This document shows positions 1 through 12,285 of a stretch of DNA of 64,000 nucleotides, one piece after another (position 1 is the stretch's first letter; each line of letters begins with the position of its first letter). The DNA is from Platerodrilus igneus (Eukaryota; Arthropoda; Insecta; Coleoptera; Lycidae). The notes beneath the pieces are model-generated. The model did no database searches. It had not been told where the DNA came from and saw nothing but the letters and a program-made list of their open reading frames with translations. The position numbers and the translations under genes are program-made. The stretch lies in NCBI GenBank assembly GCA_036346225.1, contig JARFIW010000139.1, positions 4,278,001 to 4,342,000 on the forward strand, given 5' to 3'.

Positions 1-522
1 GCGCGTTTTCTGGCACTCCAATAGTTCAACCACTTTAATCTTTTAACTATCTATGTATGTATTTGTTTTTATACAATATATTATATTTTTGTATATAATG
101 CTGTGGTTTGCAATCTGAGAAAAATAAAATGTTGGGCGTCAATAAAATTGCTGTGAATTATAGCCCGAATATGCCCAAATTACCTTGCTAGCGCAGTTTA
201 AATGAAACGACGACAATCAAACATGAAAGTCAACTATTTATTAACAAACAATCTTTTCAATAATATTTGCTACCTCCACAGACATCTTTTCTCCAACAAA
301 CAATACTTAAAAAAATAGTTACATACAAGCATGAAAATCTATAGAATCCAATATCAGGTTAAAATAGAGTCCATAAAATCTCTTTTTTTAATTAATATTT
401 CAGAACTCTTGCTTTAAGTGAATCACACTATGTACAAATTTTTAGATATGAAGACGAATAATTTTTAATAATCCTTCTTAAATCGAAATCAAACGTTGCT
501 GATCAGTTATGTTAGTAGAGGA
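1..522. other. AT-rich non-coding stretch, nothing recognised
   Basis: No convincing coding frame, splice pair, RNA gene or repeat was seen here. It is AT-rich and ends at the inverted terminus of the fold-back element that follows. Confidence 0.5.
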
Positions 523-542
523 TGGTAGGCATTCGAAAACAG

Positions 543-930
543 CGCCGCCGACGCCGCTAATCGCTTTTTAATGGGTTTTCTCATTAAAAACCCATTAACG
601 CTAATCGATTTGTAATGGATTTTTTTCATTAAAAACCCATTAACACTAATCGCTTTTAATGGGTTTTCTAATTAAAAACCCATTAACACCAATCGCTTTT
701 TAATAGGTGTTCCCATTAAAAACCCATTAACACTTATCGCTTTTTAATTGGTTTTCTCATTAAAAACCCATTAACACTAATCACTTTTTATTGGGTTTTC
801 TCATTAAAAACACTAATGGCGTTTTAATGGGATTTCTCATTAAAAACACATTAGCACTAATCGCTTTTTAATGGGTTTTCTCATTTAAAACCCATTAACA
901 CTAATCGCTTTTTAATGGGAAATCTTATTA
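543..930. repeat. Left tandem hairpin array of the fold-back element
   Basis: About eight degenerate units of roughly 46 bp. Each has a GGGTTTT half and an AAAACCC half separated by CTCATT, then CACTAATCGCTTTT. Point changes and small deletions vary between units, so the array is not freshly amplified. Confidence 0.85.
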
Positions 931-1914
931 ACGATTTTATCATTTTTCCTAACGTCACATATTTCCTCCTTGTTCCCCTCACATAAATGTATCTTGTTTG
1001 GTATCAATTAATATTAGATTTTTCTCAGCTACCCAAATTTCTAGGAATTTTTCAGATAGCATCATCTCCCAGGGAGCTACCCTCACTTTAACATTTTTTA
1101 CCAGCAGCAGCGATTTCTAACCATCCTTTTAAATTTTTTAGCCATGCGATACGTCAAATTAGTCTAGAATTTTACGCAGAATTCGAATCTGCAAACAGAT
1201 TTAAAATCCGACCACCTCTTACAAAGTTACACTTTTAAAGTCTCCGAGCCTTTAAATTTTTGCTCATCTATATTTAACTCTATTTTTAAAACCTTTTTCG
1301 CTACCCAAGACATATGCTTTAACCAACCATCTACGAATCTTGTTTGGTATCAATTAATATTAGATTTTTCTCAGCTACCCGAATTTATAGGAATTTTTCA
1401 GATAGCATCATCCCCCCAGGGAGCTACCCTCACTTTAACAGAGGGTATATGTGTAACTTTGTAAGGGGTGGTCCTATTTTAAATCTGTTTACAGATTCGG
1501 ATTGTACGTAAAATTCTAGACTAATTTGATGTGTCGCATGGCTAAAAATTTATAAGGCTACCAGCAAAAAATCTTAAAATGAGTGTAGCTCCTTGGGGGA
1601 TCATGCTATCTAAAAAGTTCCTAGAGATTCGAGTAGCGAAGAAAAATCTAATATTAATTGATACCAAACAAGATATATTTATCTCGTGGGTGGAAATGGC
1701 TAGTCGAAGAAAACTATTTGGTTCAGAATGTTAGCGGTAAAAAATCTTAAAATTGGGGTAGCTCTCTGGGAGATGATGCAATCTAAAAAATTCCTAGAAA
1801 TTCGGGTAGCTGAGAAAAATCTAATATTAATTGATACCAAACAAGGTACATTTATGTGAGGGGAGCAAGGAGGGAGCAAGGAGGAAATATGTGACGTTAG
1901 GAAAAATGATAACA

Positions 1915-2260
1915 TTGTTAATGAGTTTTCCCATTAAAAAGCGATTAGTGTTAATGGGTTTTTAATGAGAAAAGCCATTAAAAAGCGATTGGGACTAATG
2001 GGGTTTTTGATGAGAAAACCCATTAAAACTCCATTAGTGTTAATGGGTTTTTTTGATGAGAAACCCCATTAAAAAGGATTAGTGCTAATGGGTTTTTAAT
2101 GAAAAACCCATTAAAAAGCGATAAGTGTTAATGGGTTTTTAATGAGATAACCCATTACAAAGCGATTAGTGTTAATGGGTTTTTAATGAGAAAACCCATT
2201 AAAAGTGATTAGTGTTATTGGGTTTTTAATGAGAAACCCCGTTAAAATGCGATTATCGGC
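1915..2260. repeat. Right tandem hairpin array, inverted to the left one
   Basis: Units read in the opposite sense (AAAAAGCGATTAGTGTTAATGGG and so on). They pair with the left array, and the spacer GCGATTAGTG is the complement of CACTAATCGC. About seven to eight units. Confidence 0.85.
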
Positions 2261-2296
2261 GGCGGCGGCGGCGGCGCTGTTTTCAAATGCCTACCA

Positions 2297-4264
2297 CTAT
2301 TTATGTTCAATAAACTTACCGAAATTTGACCACACAAATAAAATTTTAAATTATCTTCTTGCACAAAAAATCTTTACACACTAAAATCCTGTTTGATCTA
2401 ACCTACTTAAATAAATAAAGCAAAAATTTCTATTAAAAGATTTTAAAACAATAATATTCCTGTTTTTACCGTTAACTTATGCTGGTTGGTTATTGTAAAC
2501 TTGTCCATGTCCAAAAATATTAATTAAGCTTCCACATCCATATTGTTCCATTCTTTCTCAAATCCATATCAATATCGTTCAATCAATTTACCGTCAATTG
2601 CATTTGAAAATCCAAATCATAATATTCTTCCGTTTAAATTAAAATTATCTTGCAGGAATTTATTACCATTCAAGTTAAAACTGTTGTGCAGGCATTTATT
2701 GCCGTTCATTCAAAAACTAATTCCATTATTCACTTCAAAATCTTATTTCTTCATTATCTCAAATAAACGCTAACGTCGATTGTTATACGTTTATGGTTTT
2801 AAAAACTCATTTGTTGACTGATATTTTTAAACGTACAGTAAGGCATCGACGTGAGCTGAACTCAATTAAACCTGAGTGCATTCTCAATCTGTTTATATAA
2901 TTTAAATTTTACTATGTTATAAAATCCAGAAAAGTCTGCCTGTTTTCATTCATACGGACGATGTAATTTTCGCAGAAAATGACGTTATTAGTACACTTTA
3001 CGTGCATATCTTGTCTAAATAGCGTTGGTCGCATGTTATCTTTGATTTAATCATTTCGTTAAATGTTCTATCTCATTATATTTTTCGATTGGAATGTCAA
3101 TTTATTCTTATTGAATGTTTATCTGTTATCTTGATTAATAGTTGTCATTTTCTACTTGTGATCCATTTGATTTATGGTTCTTGCTACTCGATGAATATAA
3201 ATTTGAAACATCTTGAACAATCTAGAAACGAAATACTCTTTTCGATTTAAAAATCACAGCTGCATGCTTTGCGCTCAATAGTTTGGAGGCTTTTCGATGA
3301 AAATGAAATTAGATACCTTTTAATTCTGTAAGGTAGTATCGAGTACTTTTTATTAATTAGGTGATATTCACGGATGTTTGCTTTCGTGATATGTTCTAAT
3401 CTTATTAAAGATACGATTATGTTATACAACTTTAATTAAATTTGTTAATCACGGGGTTTTCGCTTAATGTACAGAGTATTTCTATTTAGAAAAGTTTTTC
3501 TACAATTACCTTAGTATTTGCAAAAATAATTCTGTTTTCTGGTTTGGCATGTTGTATCTACAAGGAATAGTACTCAAGGACCTTTATATGAGCTTTTATC
3601 ACTTCATTTTCCCTCAAATTAAAATATAAAATTTGAAACCAATCCCGCTAAGTTCACGTTTCGGAGTCATATTTTTGTATTGATGAATACTTTTCTATTC
3701 CTATTTATATCAGACTTATAATACACATGCATACTTTTCTTCTTGTAGTGGTCTGTCTTTCTCTCGCATAACTCTCTGTTACTTGATAATCTTAACTTAA
3801 AATCATCTTTTATCATCATCCTATATTTCTCATTCTTTTGTATTCACACAAAGTGATATCAAATATCAAGTTCATTTCAAAACAATTTTCTTCGACATAG
3901 CTATTTCAACAAAATATTGCATAAAAATTTTAGTAGCTGGTCCCAAATACTCAATATAGCAACTACTAATGCTATCGTGCCCATAGGCAAATCAAAAGAA
4001 AGGGACTTCTTTAAATTGATAAATACATCTATCTACCAAAAATTCTTTATATCTCCTCTTCAAAAGAGCCTTATTTTCGAATGTCGCTAAGATACTATCT
4101 ATTGACGTTGGACAATTATGCTTTTATGTTACTCCGATTTATACTTTTCATATTTAAATCTAATTTCTTATTAACATCGCTTCTTTCTATTATAACTTCA
4201 TGATGTACAACATAAGTACTTAATTTGTCACTGATACCCTCATTTAAAACTTTCTCTCTCTTAA
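2297..4264. other. AT-rich non-coding stretch
   Basis: No gene is supported. The few open frames are short, AT-driven and of low complexity. No repeat shared with the rest of the window was recognised. Confidence 0.5.
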
Positions 4265-4537
4265 TCAATTTATCCTTAATCTCATCTTCTTTAAATGTTT
4301 CTGCCTTAACTTCGCAACTTGTAGATATGCTGAAATCTTCAATATCAACTCTCTATCATCCATATCGGAATTTTTAATCAACGCTGATTCTATTTCATCC
4401 AGTACCTCATCTGGCTCCTCGATACTCTTTACTTCTACTTCATTTACTTCAGTTAATTTGCACTGATTTAAATTAATACAGCTTTTCTTTACGTCAACAT
4501 TTACTTCATCACCCCACTTAATACGCTCTTCATACAC
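4265..4537 (-). CDS. Possible small acidic open frame, unknown
   Basis: A 90-residue frame with an acidic middle (EVNEVEVKSIEEPDEVLDEI) and a basic, helix-prone C-terminus (KLRQKHLKKMRLRI). Its composition looks more protein-like than the surrounding AT-rich frames, so it could be an exon or a remnant of a transposon protein. I recognise no family, signal peptide or membrane segment. There is no clear upstream promoter or splice site, and the frame may be chance. Confidence 0.2.
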   Translation of the reverse strand: MYEERIKWGDEVNVDVKKSCINLNQCKLTEVNEVEVKSIEEPDEVLDEIESALIKNSDMDDRELILKISAYLQVAKLRQKHLKKMRLRIN

Positions 4538-4718
4538 GCAAGATACCTCCTACTTGTCGAACAAAAAAACGTGCATCGCTTTTGAAGTTGGGACATGTAA
4601 TGTAGAAAATATTTCGACGCACAAGCTGCAGAATCAAATTAAAAATTGGTTCGAATAACACGAGTTCGAGCTGTAATCCTCGCGTTATCAAAAGTGCGAT
4701 TAGCAAACTGGAAAACAC

Positions 4719-7460
4719 GCTATCAACTAATAGTAGGATCTATTATTTCGACAAGTCTTTAAATGGAAAACACAAGAGAAAGCCATTATACGTTCCCGGA
4801 ATGTTTAACAAATTAACGGATACCTAAAACAAGGCATTGACTATTACATTTATCGAATAAATTTTCGTTTTAGAATAAATAGATTTGAAAGAAATTTTAT
4901 GATTGCGCGTACAATTGAAACGAAGTAAAAATACAGGATGAGGTTTTGAATAGAAACAGAAGCTAGGTGAATGAAAAACGAATTACGACAAAAAGGACGT
5001 ATTTGAATCTATCGTCGAAAACAAACGTAACAACCTAAATTTATAAAGTATGAAAGGCGAACTCTACCTTTTAGAACGGTAATAAAAGATATTTAAATTT
5101 AAACAAAAGTCGGAGTAGGCAGAGCGTAATGCAATAAACGTGAAAAATTACGAATCGGGCAATTTTTATTTAAGAAATTCTAAAATATTTAGGAAGTAGC
5201 AAAATGACCGTAACAAATTCGACATAAAATATTTTTTGATGAAAGCAATGTTATAAAAAAGTACAGCCAGTAATAAAAACTTTCTGTGCAATCATCTATA
5301 GACCAATCTAATTGGATCGAAATGGAAGTTTAACATCGTTCCTAATATTTATATGATTCAGTTCTATATGCACCCCTTCAATACCAATAAATGCATAATT
5401 TCCTTTATTAGTAGTTGTGAAGAACTTATATTTATTAAAATCATAGAAATTTGCAATTCTGCGGCTAAAGTATCCTCTACAAGAAGTTGACCAAAATCTC
5501 GCTATTTACTCCGATCGGGTTAATCAAAGTCGACAGTTTAATTAGAACCCAAGCACATTCGGCTTTTGAGGTAAGTTGCTGCAAGAAAGTTTTAGTATCT
5601 TTAGACCCTCCGTACTTACTCTTACGGTGGAAGTTCACATTCACACAGGATACTACGCTTTATATACCATTATTTACCGCATTATAAATTTTTTCGTAGC
5701 TTTAGAGAATTGGAAATGCTTTTTAACACTTCTGATTTCATCATGTGACTAAATTGTTTCAAATGTATAAGAATATTTGAAAGTTTTACATTTTGGATAT
5801 GTCGCAGTTTCGTTGAGACTTCTAACTTTTTCAATAATTTGGAAAGTTAAAATCTTTATTGTTCTCTGGTTTCTCAAGAGCTTTGCGTAAAAATTGTATA
5901 TAATCTTCGACGGTGTATGGTATAAGGATGTATAGAACGGCCTTATGTTTTGGTTATCTGCATTTTACAGCGTTCGTAGCTGCTTTGAAGTATTTTGCAA
6001 GTAGAGCTTACACTAGTTCGATGTGCGTAAGCAAATTTCGTACATTGTGACTTTTTGCTTTTCCTACACTACTATCTATTTATAAAACCCAAATAAAGTT
6101 TTTATTCTTTTATACGACGCAAATAAAAGATGAAATTATTATTTTTCGTAGGCGGTATTGCGATACCTTTGGCGTATTTGCTTTAATAATGGTACGCGCC
6201 CATTTAATTTAAATCAGTGTGAAAAAAGCTCGCGAACTAAGTTATATTTTGAGCTTGAACTCATTTCTAATCTTTATGTAATTCAAGCAGCATTGTGTTT
6301 ATTTACTGCACTGCAATGATATGTATAGAAGTGTATCTTATGTTTTATTAGTATCCCTCGGGTGGATTTGTCTTCCTATTGGGGACGTACCAATTCATCT
6401 TTATAGCCAACAAAGAAAATATTGCAGTGCGCTTCATTCTTCTTTTTATTTCGTAGTTTGCTTGAATTACGAGTAGAAGGGATGACTGAAATATCTAGCT
6501 GAATGTTGGAAATAGCAATTTTTTGTTCCGATATATTTTGTAGTGCAGTTATTTCTACTTCCATGTCATATTTTCTTTGTACTTTGAACATGGATACGTG
6601 ATTTTCTATATGAATTATGTTGTACTGTAGCCTGTTTAAAATGCAAATACAAGTATTTTATTTATATAGAAACAAAAAAAAAAATAGTGTTATAAATTCA
6701 CTACAGAAAGGTCCATATCACCATCACAAATTACAATCACCAACACAGTCGCTTTTGCCATGTTTCTTTTGTATCTTCCTTGTGCGGAGCATGGGTAAGC
6801 GCAGTTAGAAGTACACCCACGTGATAATTCCTTTCAATTCTGTTTCGCATTCGTTTGCATTAATATAACTTCTTGCATTATATACTTAAGTGTTACGTTA
6901 TTCACATTGAGGACAACGTTTCGAACAATCTTGCCTCAAAAACGCTGTGTAGGTGTAGTGAGAAAATTTCCATGTCGTTTATTGGAGGTGGTAATAATGG
7001 CAATGCAATTAGAAAACTCCGAAGGAGAATAAGATTAGCTGAGATTAGGTCTTCGAAAATATGGGGGGGGGGGGGATTCTGCGATAACGTGGGCGCCACC
7101 TAATTGGAAAAGGAAGTAAAGAAGTGGAGGGTGGAAAGCCCCTTTTCACAAAGAAGAATTTAAATTGAAATTACTTAGCTTTTACTAACAAAAGAAATAA
7201 TTAGAGATACATTAATTTCTGCAGAACCTCATCGTTACACAAATCTTTATAGAACTTTACCTCATTCATGATCAGCCAAAACACACACTTGAACCTGCAT
7301 ATACTAAATGGACACTAAACTAGAGCACCTTGGAACATATACATAACGAAACCTTCGACAATAAAAGAACTCAAAATAAAAATTTACTGACATCTGGGGA
7401 TTTTTATTTCTTTACTATACAAATTATAACGCATGAAAATAAACAAAGGACCTAATAACT
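4719..7460. other. Non-coding stretch with no recognised gene
   Basis: AT-rich sequence with a short poly-G run near 7064-7074 and a mildly purine-rich block at 7000-7130. I found no coding exon, tRNA or repeat shared with the rest of the window. Confidence 0.45.
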
Positions 7461-7464
7461 ACTC

Positions 7465-8066
7465 AACACTGTCGGACTTTGTAAGGAGGTACTACAACTA
7501 ATGCTAATAGACGAAGTTAATCAATGGAAACTAATACGTTTCCAACTAAAGAGTAATGATTAATTTTGTCTGGTACTGGGAAAGTAATTCGAGTATAGTG
7601 AACGAAAATTAATGTAAATTGTTGGTTACTTTGCAAAGAAAAAGCCAATGACCGGTTTTGCTGTTGCTGTAGCTCGTCAGACTGACGCATTTCTCTTTGC
7701 AAAACAATCAACCAAGTTCTTGAATTATACACAAATCATGGTGCATTAAGGAGCAATTTTGTCTTGCAATGTCATCTACGCTATCATATCGCAGGCTTGA
7801 CAAAATCACAGATAGTTAGTTGTTTACATTCCAGTATATCGGGCGCATGAGGAATATTTTGTACTTACTGATGCATCATGATTTGTGTATAATTCAAGAA
7901 GTTGGTTGGTTGTTGTGCAGAGAGAAATGCACCCGTCTGACGACTTGCAACAACAGCGAAGTCGGCTTTTCTCTTTGCAAAATAACCAAGCATTTACATT
8001 AATTTTCGTTCACTCTACTCGAATTACTTTTCCAATGCCAGATAAAATTAGTCATTACAAATTATA
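7465..8066. repeat. Inverted repeat pair (dispersed repeat R2)
   Basis: Sequence at 7540-7745 returns in inverted form at 7868-8066. Shared blocks include AATTTTGTCTGGTACTGGGA, GAACGAAAATTAATGTAAAT and TTGAATTATACACAAATCAT against their complements. The arms differ by scattered substitutions and enclose about 120 bp. Related single copies lie at 9244-9440 and 11430-11512, so this is a dispersed repeat family and not a one-off palindrome. No coding capacity was seen. Confidence 0.75.
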
Positions 8067-9086
8067 ACACAGTTAAATTGATTCCTTGTCCTTGATTCGA
8101 TTCCTGCTGAAACATCCAATCTAACGTGAATTTGAAGTGTTCTAAATTCCTATTTACTAATTAATTTCAAGGATCAAACAAAAAAAAATGGAAATAATTA
8201 TAATTTTTGCTAACTCTTACATTTTTACAAAAGAAAAATATTTATGAGCATTAGGTACATTTCTCTAAACTAAAAAAAAAGTGCTAGGAAATTAACATTT
8301 TCATGCAATTATTAAAAATCAAACTAATACTTTAAATTCTTTTTCTTTTAATGAAACTTAAATAGATTAGGATTTCATTCAAGAATGAATAGTTTTAAGT
8401 TAGGATATGCGCATTTCGTTCACAAAATTCTTTACAGTTCTGAAAGCTTACTTAATATATTAAAGCTTCTGCATTTTTAAATTTTTAATATAAAATTTGT
8501 TAGATCACAGATTATCGTATTTAAGCACAAAAAATTTTGAACGATCTGTGGCTGTGCCAAAGATAGTTAATTAAATAACAACATGCAATTTCAACAAAAG
8601 CAGACAGTTCTGTCACTTCAAAATTAGCTTACGATTAGTGCGATAGAAATATATGTATTATTAATAGCAAGAAGCCAGATTCGGTACAAGAACCGTTCAA
8701 CCTGGCCTTGAAAACCTTGTTTAGTTGTTGTTACACACGTGCATGATATATTGGTTTGATCATATTTGTAAAATCTCCAATCTCAATTAATATTAAAAAT
8801 TTGAACTAAAACGTCATCTATCCATTATTTGAATAAAATACGAAAACAAATTGACAACGTAAATTTCAACATTGTCATTCAATGTACTTGACACAGTCAG
8901 ATGATTGACACAAATGGTAATCGCAAATGAAAGTTTGGTTGATGTATGATTTATAATTGTATATATTTCCCATTGTCATTGCCCGTCTGGTTGACACAGC
9001 AGGTTCGAAGCCTGTCCGGGACCTTATATTTTCCATCTTTCAATCACTTGCTCGATTTGAGATGGTCATTTGCATAAAGATCTATG

Positions 9087-9124
<38 letters not shown>

Positions 9125-9243
9125 ATGTGATTAGAGGTCATAGAAGAGTTATGTTATATTATAGAATAAACATCCAACGTCATAAACCCGATAAAATTTA
9201 GGAAAATTTAAGAAAAAGCTTATTTATGTAAAATAAACAAGTA
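8067..9243. other. Non-coding stretch with weak tRNA-like remnant
   Basis: Around 8970-9035 there is a segment with a B-box-like GGTTCGAAGCC preceded by GTCTGGTTGACACAG, which could be a decayed SINE head. An (AT)n microsatellite follows. Nothing else was recognised. Confidence 0.35.
9089..9121. repeat. (AT)n microsatellite
   Basis: About 33 bp of uninterrupted TA dinucleotides. Confidence 0.95.
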
Positions 9244-9440
9244 GCAGAGTACCTACTTAACATTAGCGGACCTTCTAATTGAGGAACTTGGCCAACTGAA
9301 ACTAATACGTTTCTTGTTACTTGATAATAAATAATTTTGTCTGAAATTAGGAAAGTAATTCGAGCATAGTGGACGAAAATTAATATAAATTGTTGGTTAT
9401 TTTGAAAAGAGAAAATTTCAATGGCCGGTTGTATTCTAAA
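9244..9440. repeat. Third copy of dispersed repeat R2
   Basis: Matches the left arm at 7480-7670: ACTAATACGTTTC, then AATTTTGTCTG, then GGAAAGTAATTCGAG and GACGAAAATTAAT, with small indels. It directly abuts the larger repeat R1. Confidence 0.7.
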
Positions 9441-9460
9441 AATATACTTTTATGTTTCTT

Positions 9461-10765
9461 TATCCTCGTGACTATCAGCTATAAATTAAATCTCCCAATT
9501 TTCTAAACCTTAATCTGATATCACAAGGTCGAGAATTTCTTCTTTTTCTTTTAAGCCCAAGGTAATGTCGGATGGAGAATGGCTTGAGACAAAGAAAAAC
9601 TCTTAAGATATAAACCGCTAGTCGAGTGTTACCTCTGGGTAGATCATGAGCTTGGGTCATGGGTGAATAAAAGACCAAAAATATATTTAATGAGCGCCAC
9701 CGTATTTTTTAATACAATAACCAACAAAATTTAACTGTGCTTGTACAAGGGGAATGCGGAAACCTTATCTTAATACCACTAACATAACCATAAAACCTGA
9801 ATTTCACTCTTTAGGACACACTTACCAAGACCTCAACCACCAGATGTCATACAGATGTCTCAGCTTTACCTGTGAACAAACAAAAGCACAATATGGACAC
9901 CATTAGTGTCCTCAAAAACATTTGCCAAAAATAGAATAATAGAATTTAGGCATTTAAAATATACTGAGGGAATTTATTTTCACTACACCCCCCTTCTATT
10001 CCGGGAGGACTTGCAAATTTTTAAATGTTAAATAATAAAACATCTTTCAAAAACAAAAAGGATTCTATTTGGATAAATTTCTGATTATGTACATATGACT
10101 GCAATATTAAAGTTTATCTCTTTATCGAATTTTTTCATAATAACGCTAATGAAGTTTTACATTCAAATTAAGATCTATGTGTAGATCATATCTATAAGAT
10201 TTAATTAGATAGACATATAATTTATTAATTGTTTATAACACATAAGTTTCTTTTAATCAGCGAAGTACTTCCTTGATTATTACAACATAAATTAATTATC
10301 AAAGTGCAGACTTGGTAAAATGTAATTATTCTAATTTAATTGTAATCTACAATAAATACGCGAATTTCATATGTCAATGAAAGTGCTTTTACATGACCTG
10401 AAAGTCTTCAAGCATAATGTAAATTAAATCAAGACAGCATATGGCGTCTAGATAGGAAAACGGAATCTACATATTTTTGTCTGACATAGGTTGTCATTCA
10501 GAACTTTATAAAATACACTGTTTGCGTACATGTGCAAACAATCAGACAAGCAAACAACATATTCATTAATTTACTGATTTCTCAAAAAAACTACTTTCTC
10601 TCTACATTACTCAAGCAATTAATGTTGGATAATTCATAATAATTTACTATAATTTCAAAGTTATCAAAAGTTAAAAACACTCACGTGCATCAAAAATGTA
10701 CCACAAGTGCAGGGCCTTGACCTCGGCTGTCGGAGATTTCCATCATAATATCCTTGTGTGATATT
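9461..10765 (-). repeat. Dispersed repeat R1, left (inverted) copy
   Basis: Matches 23770-25087 in inverted orientation over about 1.3 kb with moderate divergence. Shared landmarks include TATCCTCGTGACTATCAGCT, the GATCATGAGCTTGGGTCATG block, CAGATGTCATACAGATGTCT, and at the far end CTTGACCTCGGCTGTCGG. No intact frame is conserved between the copies. The family is unknown to me. The two copies face each other across 13 kb, so they could be unrelated insertions or the long inverted ends of one large element. Confidence 0.75.
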
Positions 10766-11429
10766 AGTCATCGGTAAGGTTGAAATATCGGGAACACATG
10801 TGGAATCGGCGTTTACTTTACTGCATGTTATATTGAATAGAACGAAACCATAAATTCTTGCTTTAAATTACTGCCTTTAAAATTTGTTTTAATTTATTAT
10901 CGGAAATGTTATTCAAGATATGTCCTCAAGATATTGCACTAAGATGAAAAATATTAGTATAATCTATTGTATTAATATATACCAACTGTCTAAAATGATG
11001 TCCAAAGGGGTTCCATATTCTCAGGCCTGTCGGGATCAACTAAACTGTTCGGAGCGAGGCTTATCGAAAATCACGCTCACGCAACCGCTGTTAGGCTCGA
11101 CCTCCAGGCACCAAGAATTTTCAAAGCTCTACTTTTTCCTAACTTTGTTAGAAGCCATGTGTTTCGACAGGGCCATTTCGACTTCACTTCGTCTGCAAAA
11201 GCGGCTTGCATTTTCGAACGTTGAGAATGAAGTGCCGACTGACAACTTGACAGGGCTTGGTAACGAACTTTAGAGTATATACATACAAGAATCTATGCGT
11301 TATAATGAATATTGTATATTAATTTTTATTGGATGATAATACTCAAATTAAATATTTTAAATTATAGCTGTTTTATTTTTATTTTATTGAACTAAATGTA
11401 ACTAGAAAAAAAATACGTACACGGTTTCG
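10766..11429. other. Non-coding stretch with one weak open frame
   Basis: A 117-codon frame on the + strand (10920-11273) has no recognisable domain and average composition. I do not call it a gene. No repeat was recognised. Confidence 0.4.
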
Positions 11430-11512
11430 CTGTTATTGCAGCTCCTCAGATTAGACCATTTCTCTCTACACAACCACCAAAAAAATCTTGAATTTATACA
11501 TAAATTATGGTA
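11430..11512. repeat. Fragment of dispersed repeat R2
   Basis: CGGTTTCGCTGTTATTGCAG, followed by a CTCAGA...ATTTCTCT block and TTGAATTTATACATAAATTA, corresponds to 7652-7742. Divergence is visible throughout. Confidence 0.6.
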
Positions 11513-11847
11513 TTTGAGCGTTCTTTCTCGACGACTGGGATTTCCGACTGCCGATGGTCCAGGGGAACTATTCTCAAAAGACGGTGATATTTATCGCATG
11601 CGGTATTTTACGATTTTCGCACGAAACGTCGAAGTTGGTATTCTTCAAATTTCGCAAGAGATATTTATCGCACAAACTGCAAAAAGAGGTGTACTACCAA
11701 GTGATATATTGCGCATGGTTAGTATATTAAAATTGAGTGACATAACACATATCCATAGACTTTTCTCTATGCACATAACCAAAAAAATTGCTACTGTTTT
11801 TAGTCTATTTCGCGGGTGTTTGACAAATAATTATTATTAAAAACAAT

Positions 11848-12009
11848 TATGGCAAACTTTGATGAGGCAGCATTATTTGCTGTTTTGGATGTGCTGGAAG
11901 AAGCTGAAACAGCTGCCGAAATGACTAAAAGACAATTCTATAGGCGTATGCTATCTTTTGATTTAAGCGAAAAAATGTTTGTGCGAATGTTCCGCTTAAT
12001 AAAAAGTTG
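11848..12009 (+). pseudogene. Short frame, possible N-terminus of a transposase
   Basis: Begins MANFDEAALFAVLDVLEEAE and runs about 53 residues to RMFRLIKS before a stop. The sense-like composition and the FxRMFRL ending suggest the start of a PIF/Harbinger-like transposase, where a short acidic N-terminus precedes an F-R-[ML]-S type motif. No catalytic domain follows. The assignment is an inference and a decayed unrelated gene is equally possible. Confidence 0.25.
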
Positions 12010-12285
12010 AATTCCAGGAATTTCATTCAGTTGCGTTGTTATTTTTCCCATTCTTCGCAAGTTTTTTTTGTAAAATTAGAGGAAAATTTACGGCTGCATA
12101 ATTGCCCTCTATTTATAAGTAACTCCGTTAGTTGGGGTAATTAATGCAAGTAAACATTATGTTTATCCAATCTTCGATCTTGCCCGACAAAATACGATCT
12201 AGCAGCTTCCTGAACCTCATGATTTCGTTGCGGTTGACTATTGGCTTTTATTATTATTTTATTTACGACATGCCTCACTTTATTA

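Larger units (their letters stand above)
523..2296. mobile_element. Fold-back element of tandem GGGTTTT hairpin repeats
   Basis: The ends are inverted copies of TGGTAGGCATTYGAAAACAG followed by a GCC-rich stretch; the right copy carries an expanded (CGG)n tract. Inside each end lies an array of about 46-bp units (roughly 543-930, and inverted at 1915-2260). Each unit is itself a hairpin, TTAATGGGTTTT with AAAACCCATTAA, followed by a CTAATCGC-like spacer. Further in, sequence at 950-1090 and 1740-1900 is again inverted (AATATTAGATTTTTCTCAGC against its complement), with another inverted pair at 1320-1440 and 1560-1680. The whole 1.77 kb is therefore a nested near-palindrome. No transposase frame is present and no clear target duplication was found. 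The design resembles fold-back (FB-like) non-autonomous elements; that class is an inference. Confidence 0.75.

Noticed and set aside
523..2296. CRISPR-like array at the left edge
   Set aside because: The repeats are spaced by near-identical short segments, not unique spacers; the arrays are inverted with respect to each other, and the context is a eukaryotic fold-back element.
10920..11273. 117-codon open frame
   Set aside because: No recognisable domain or motif, and no supporting splice or promoter signals; it could be chance.
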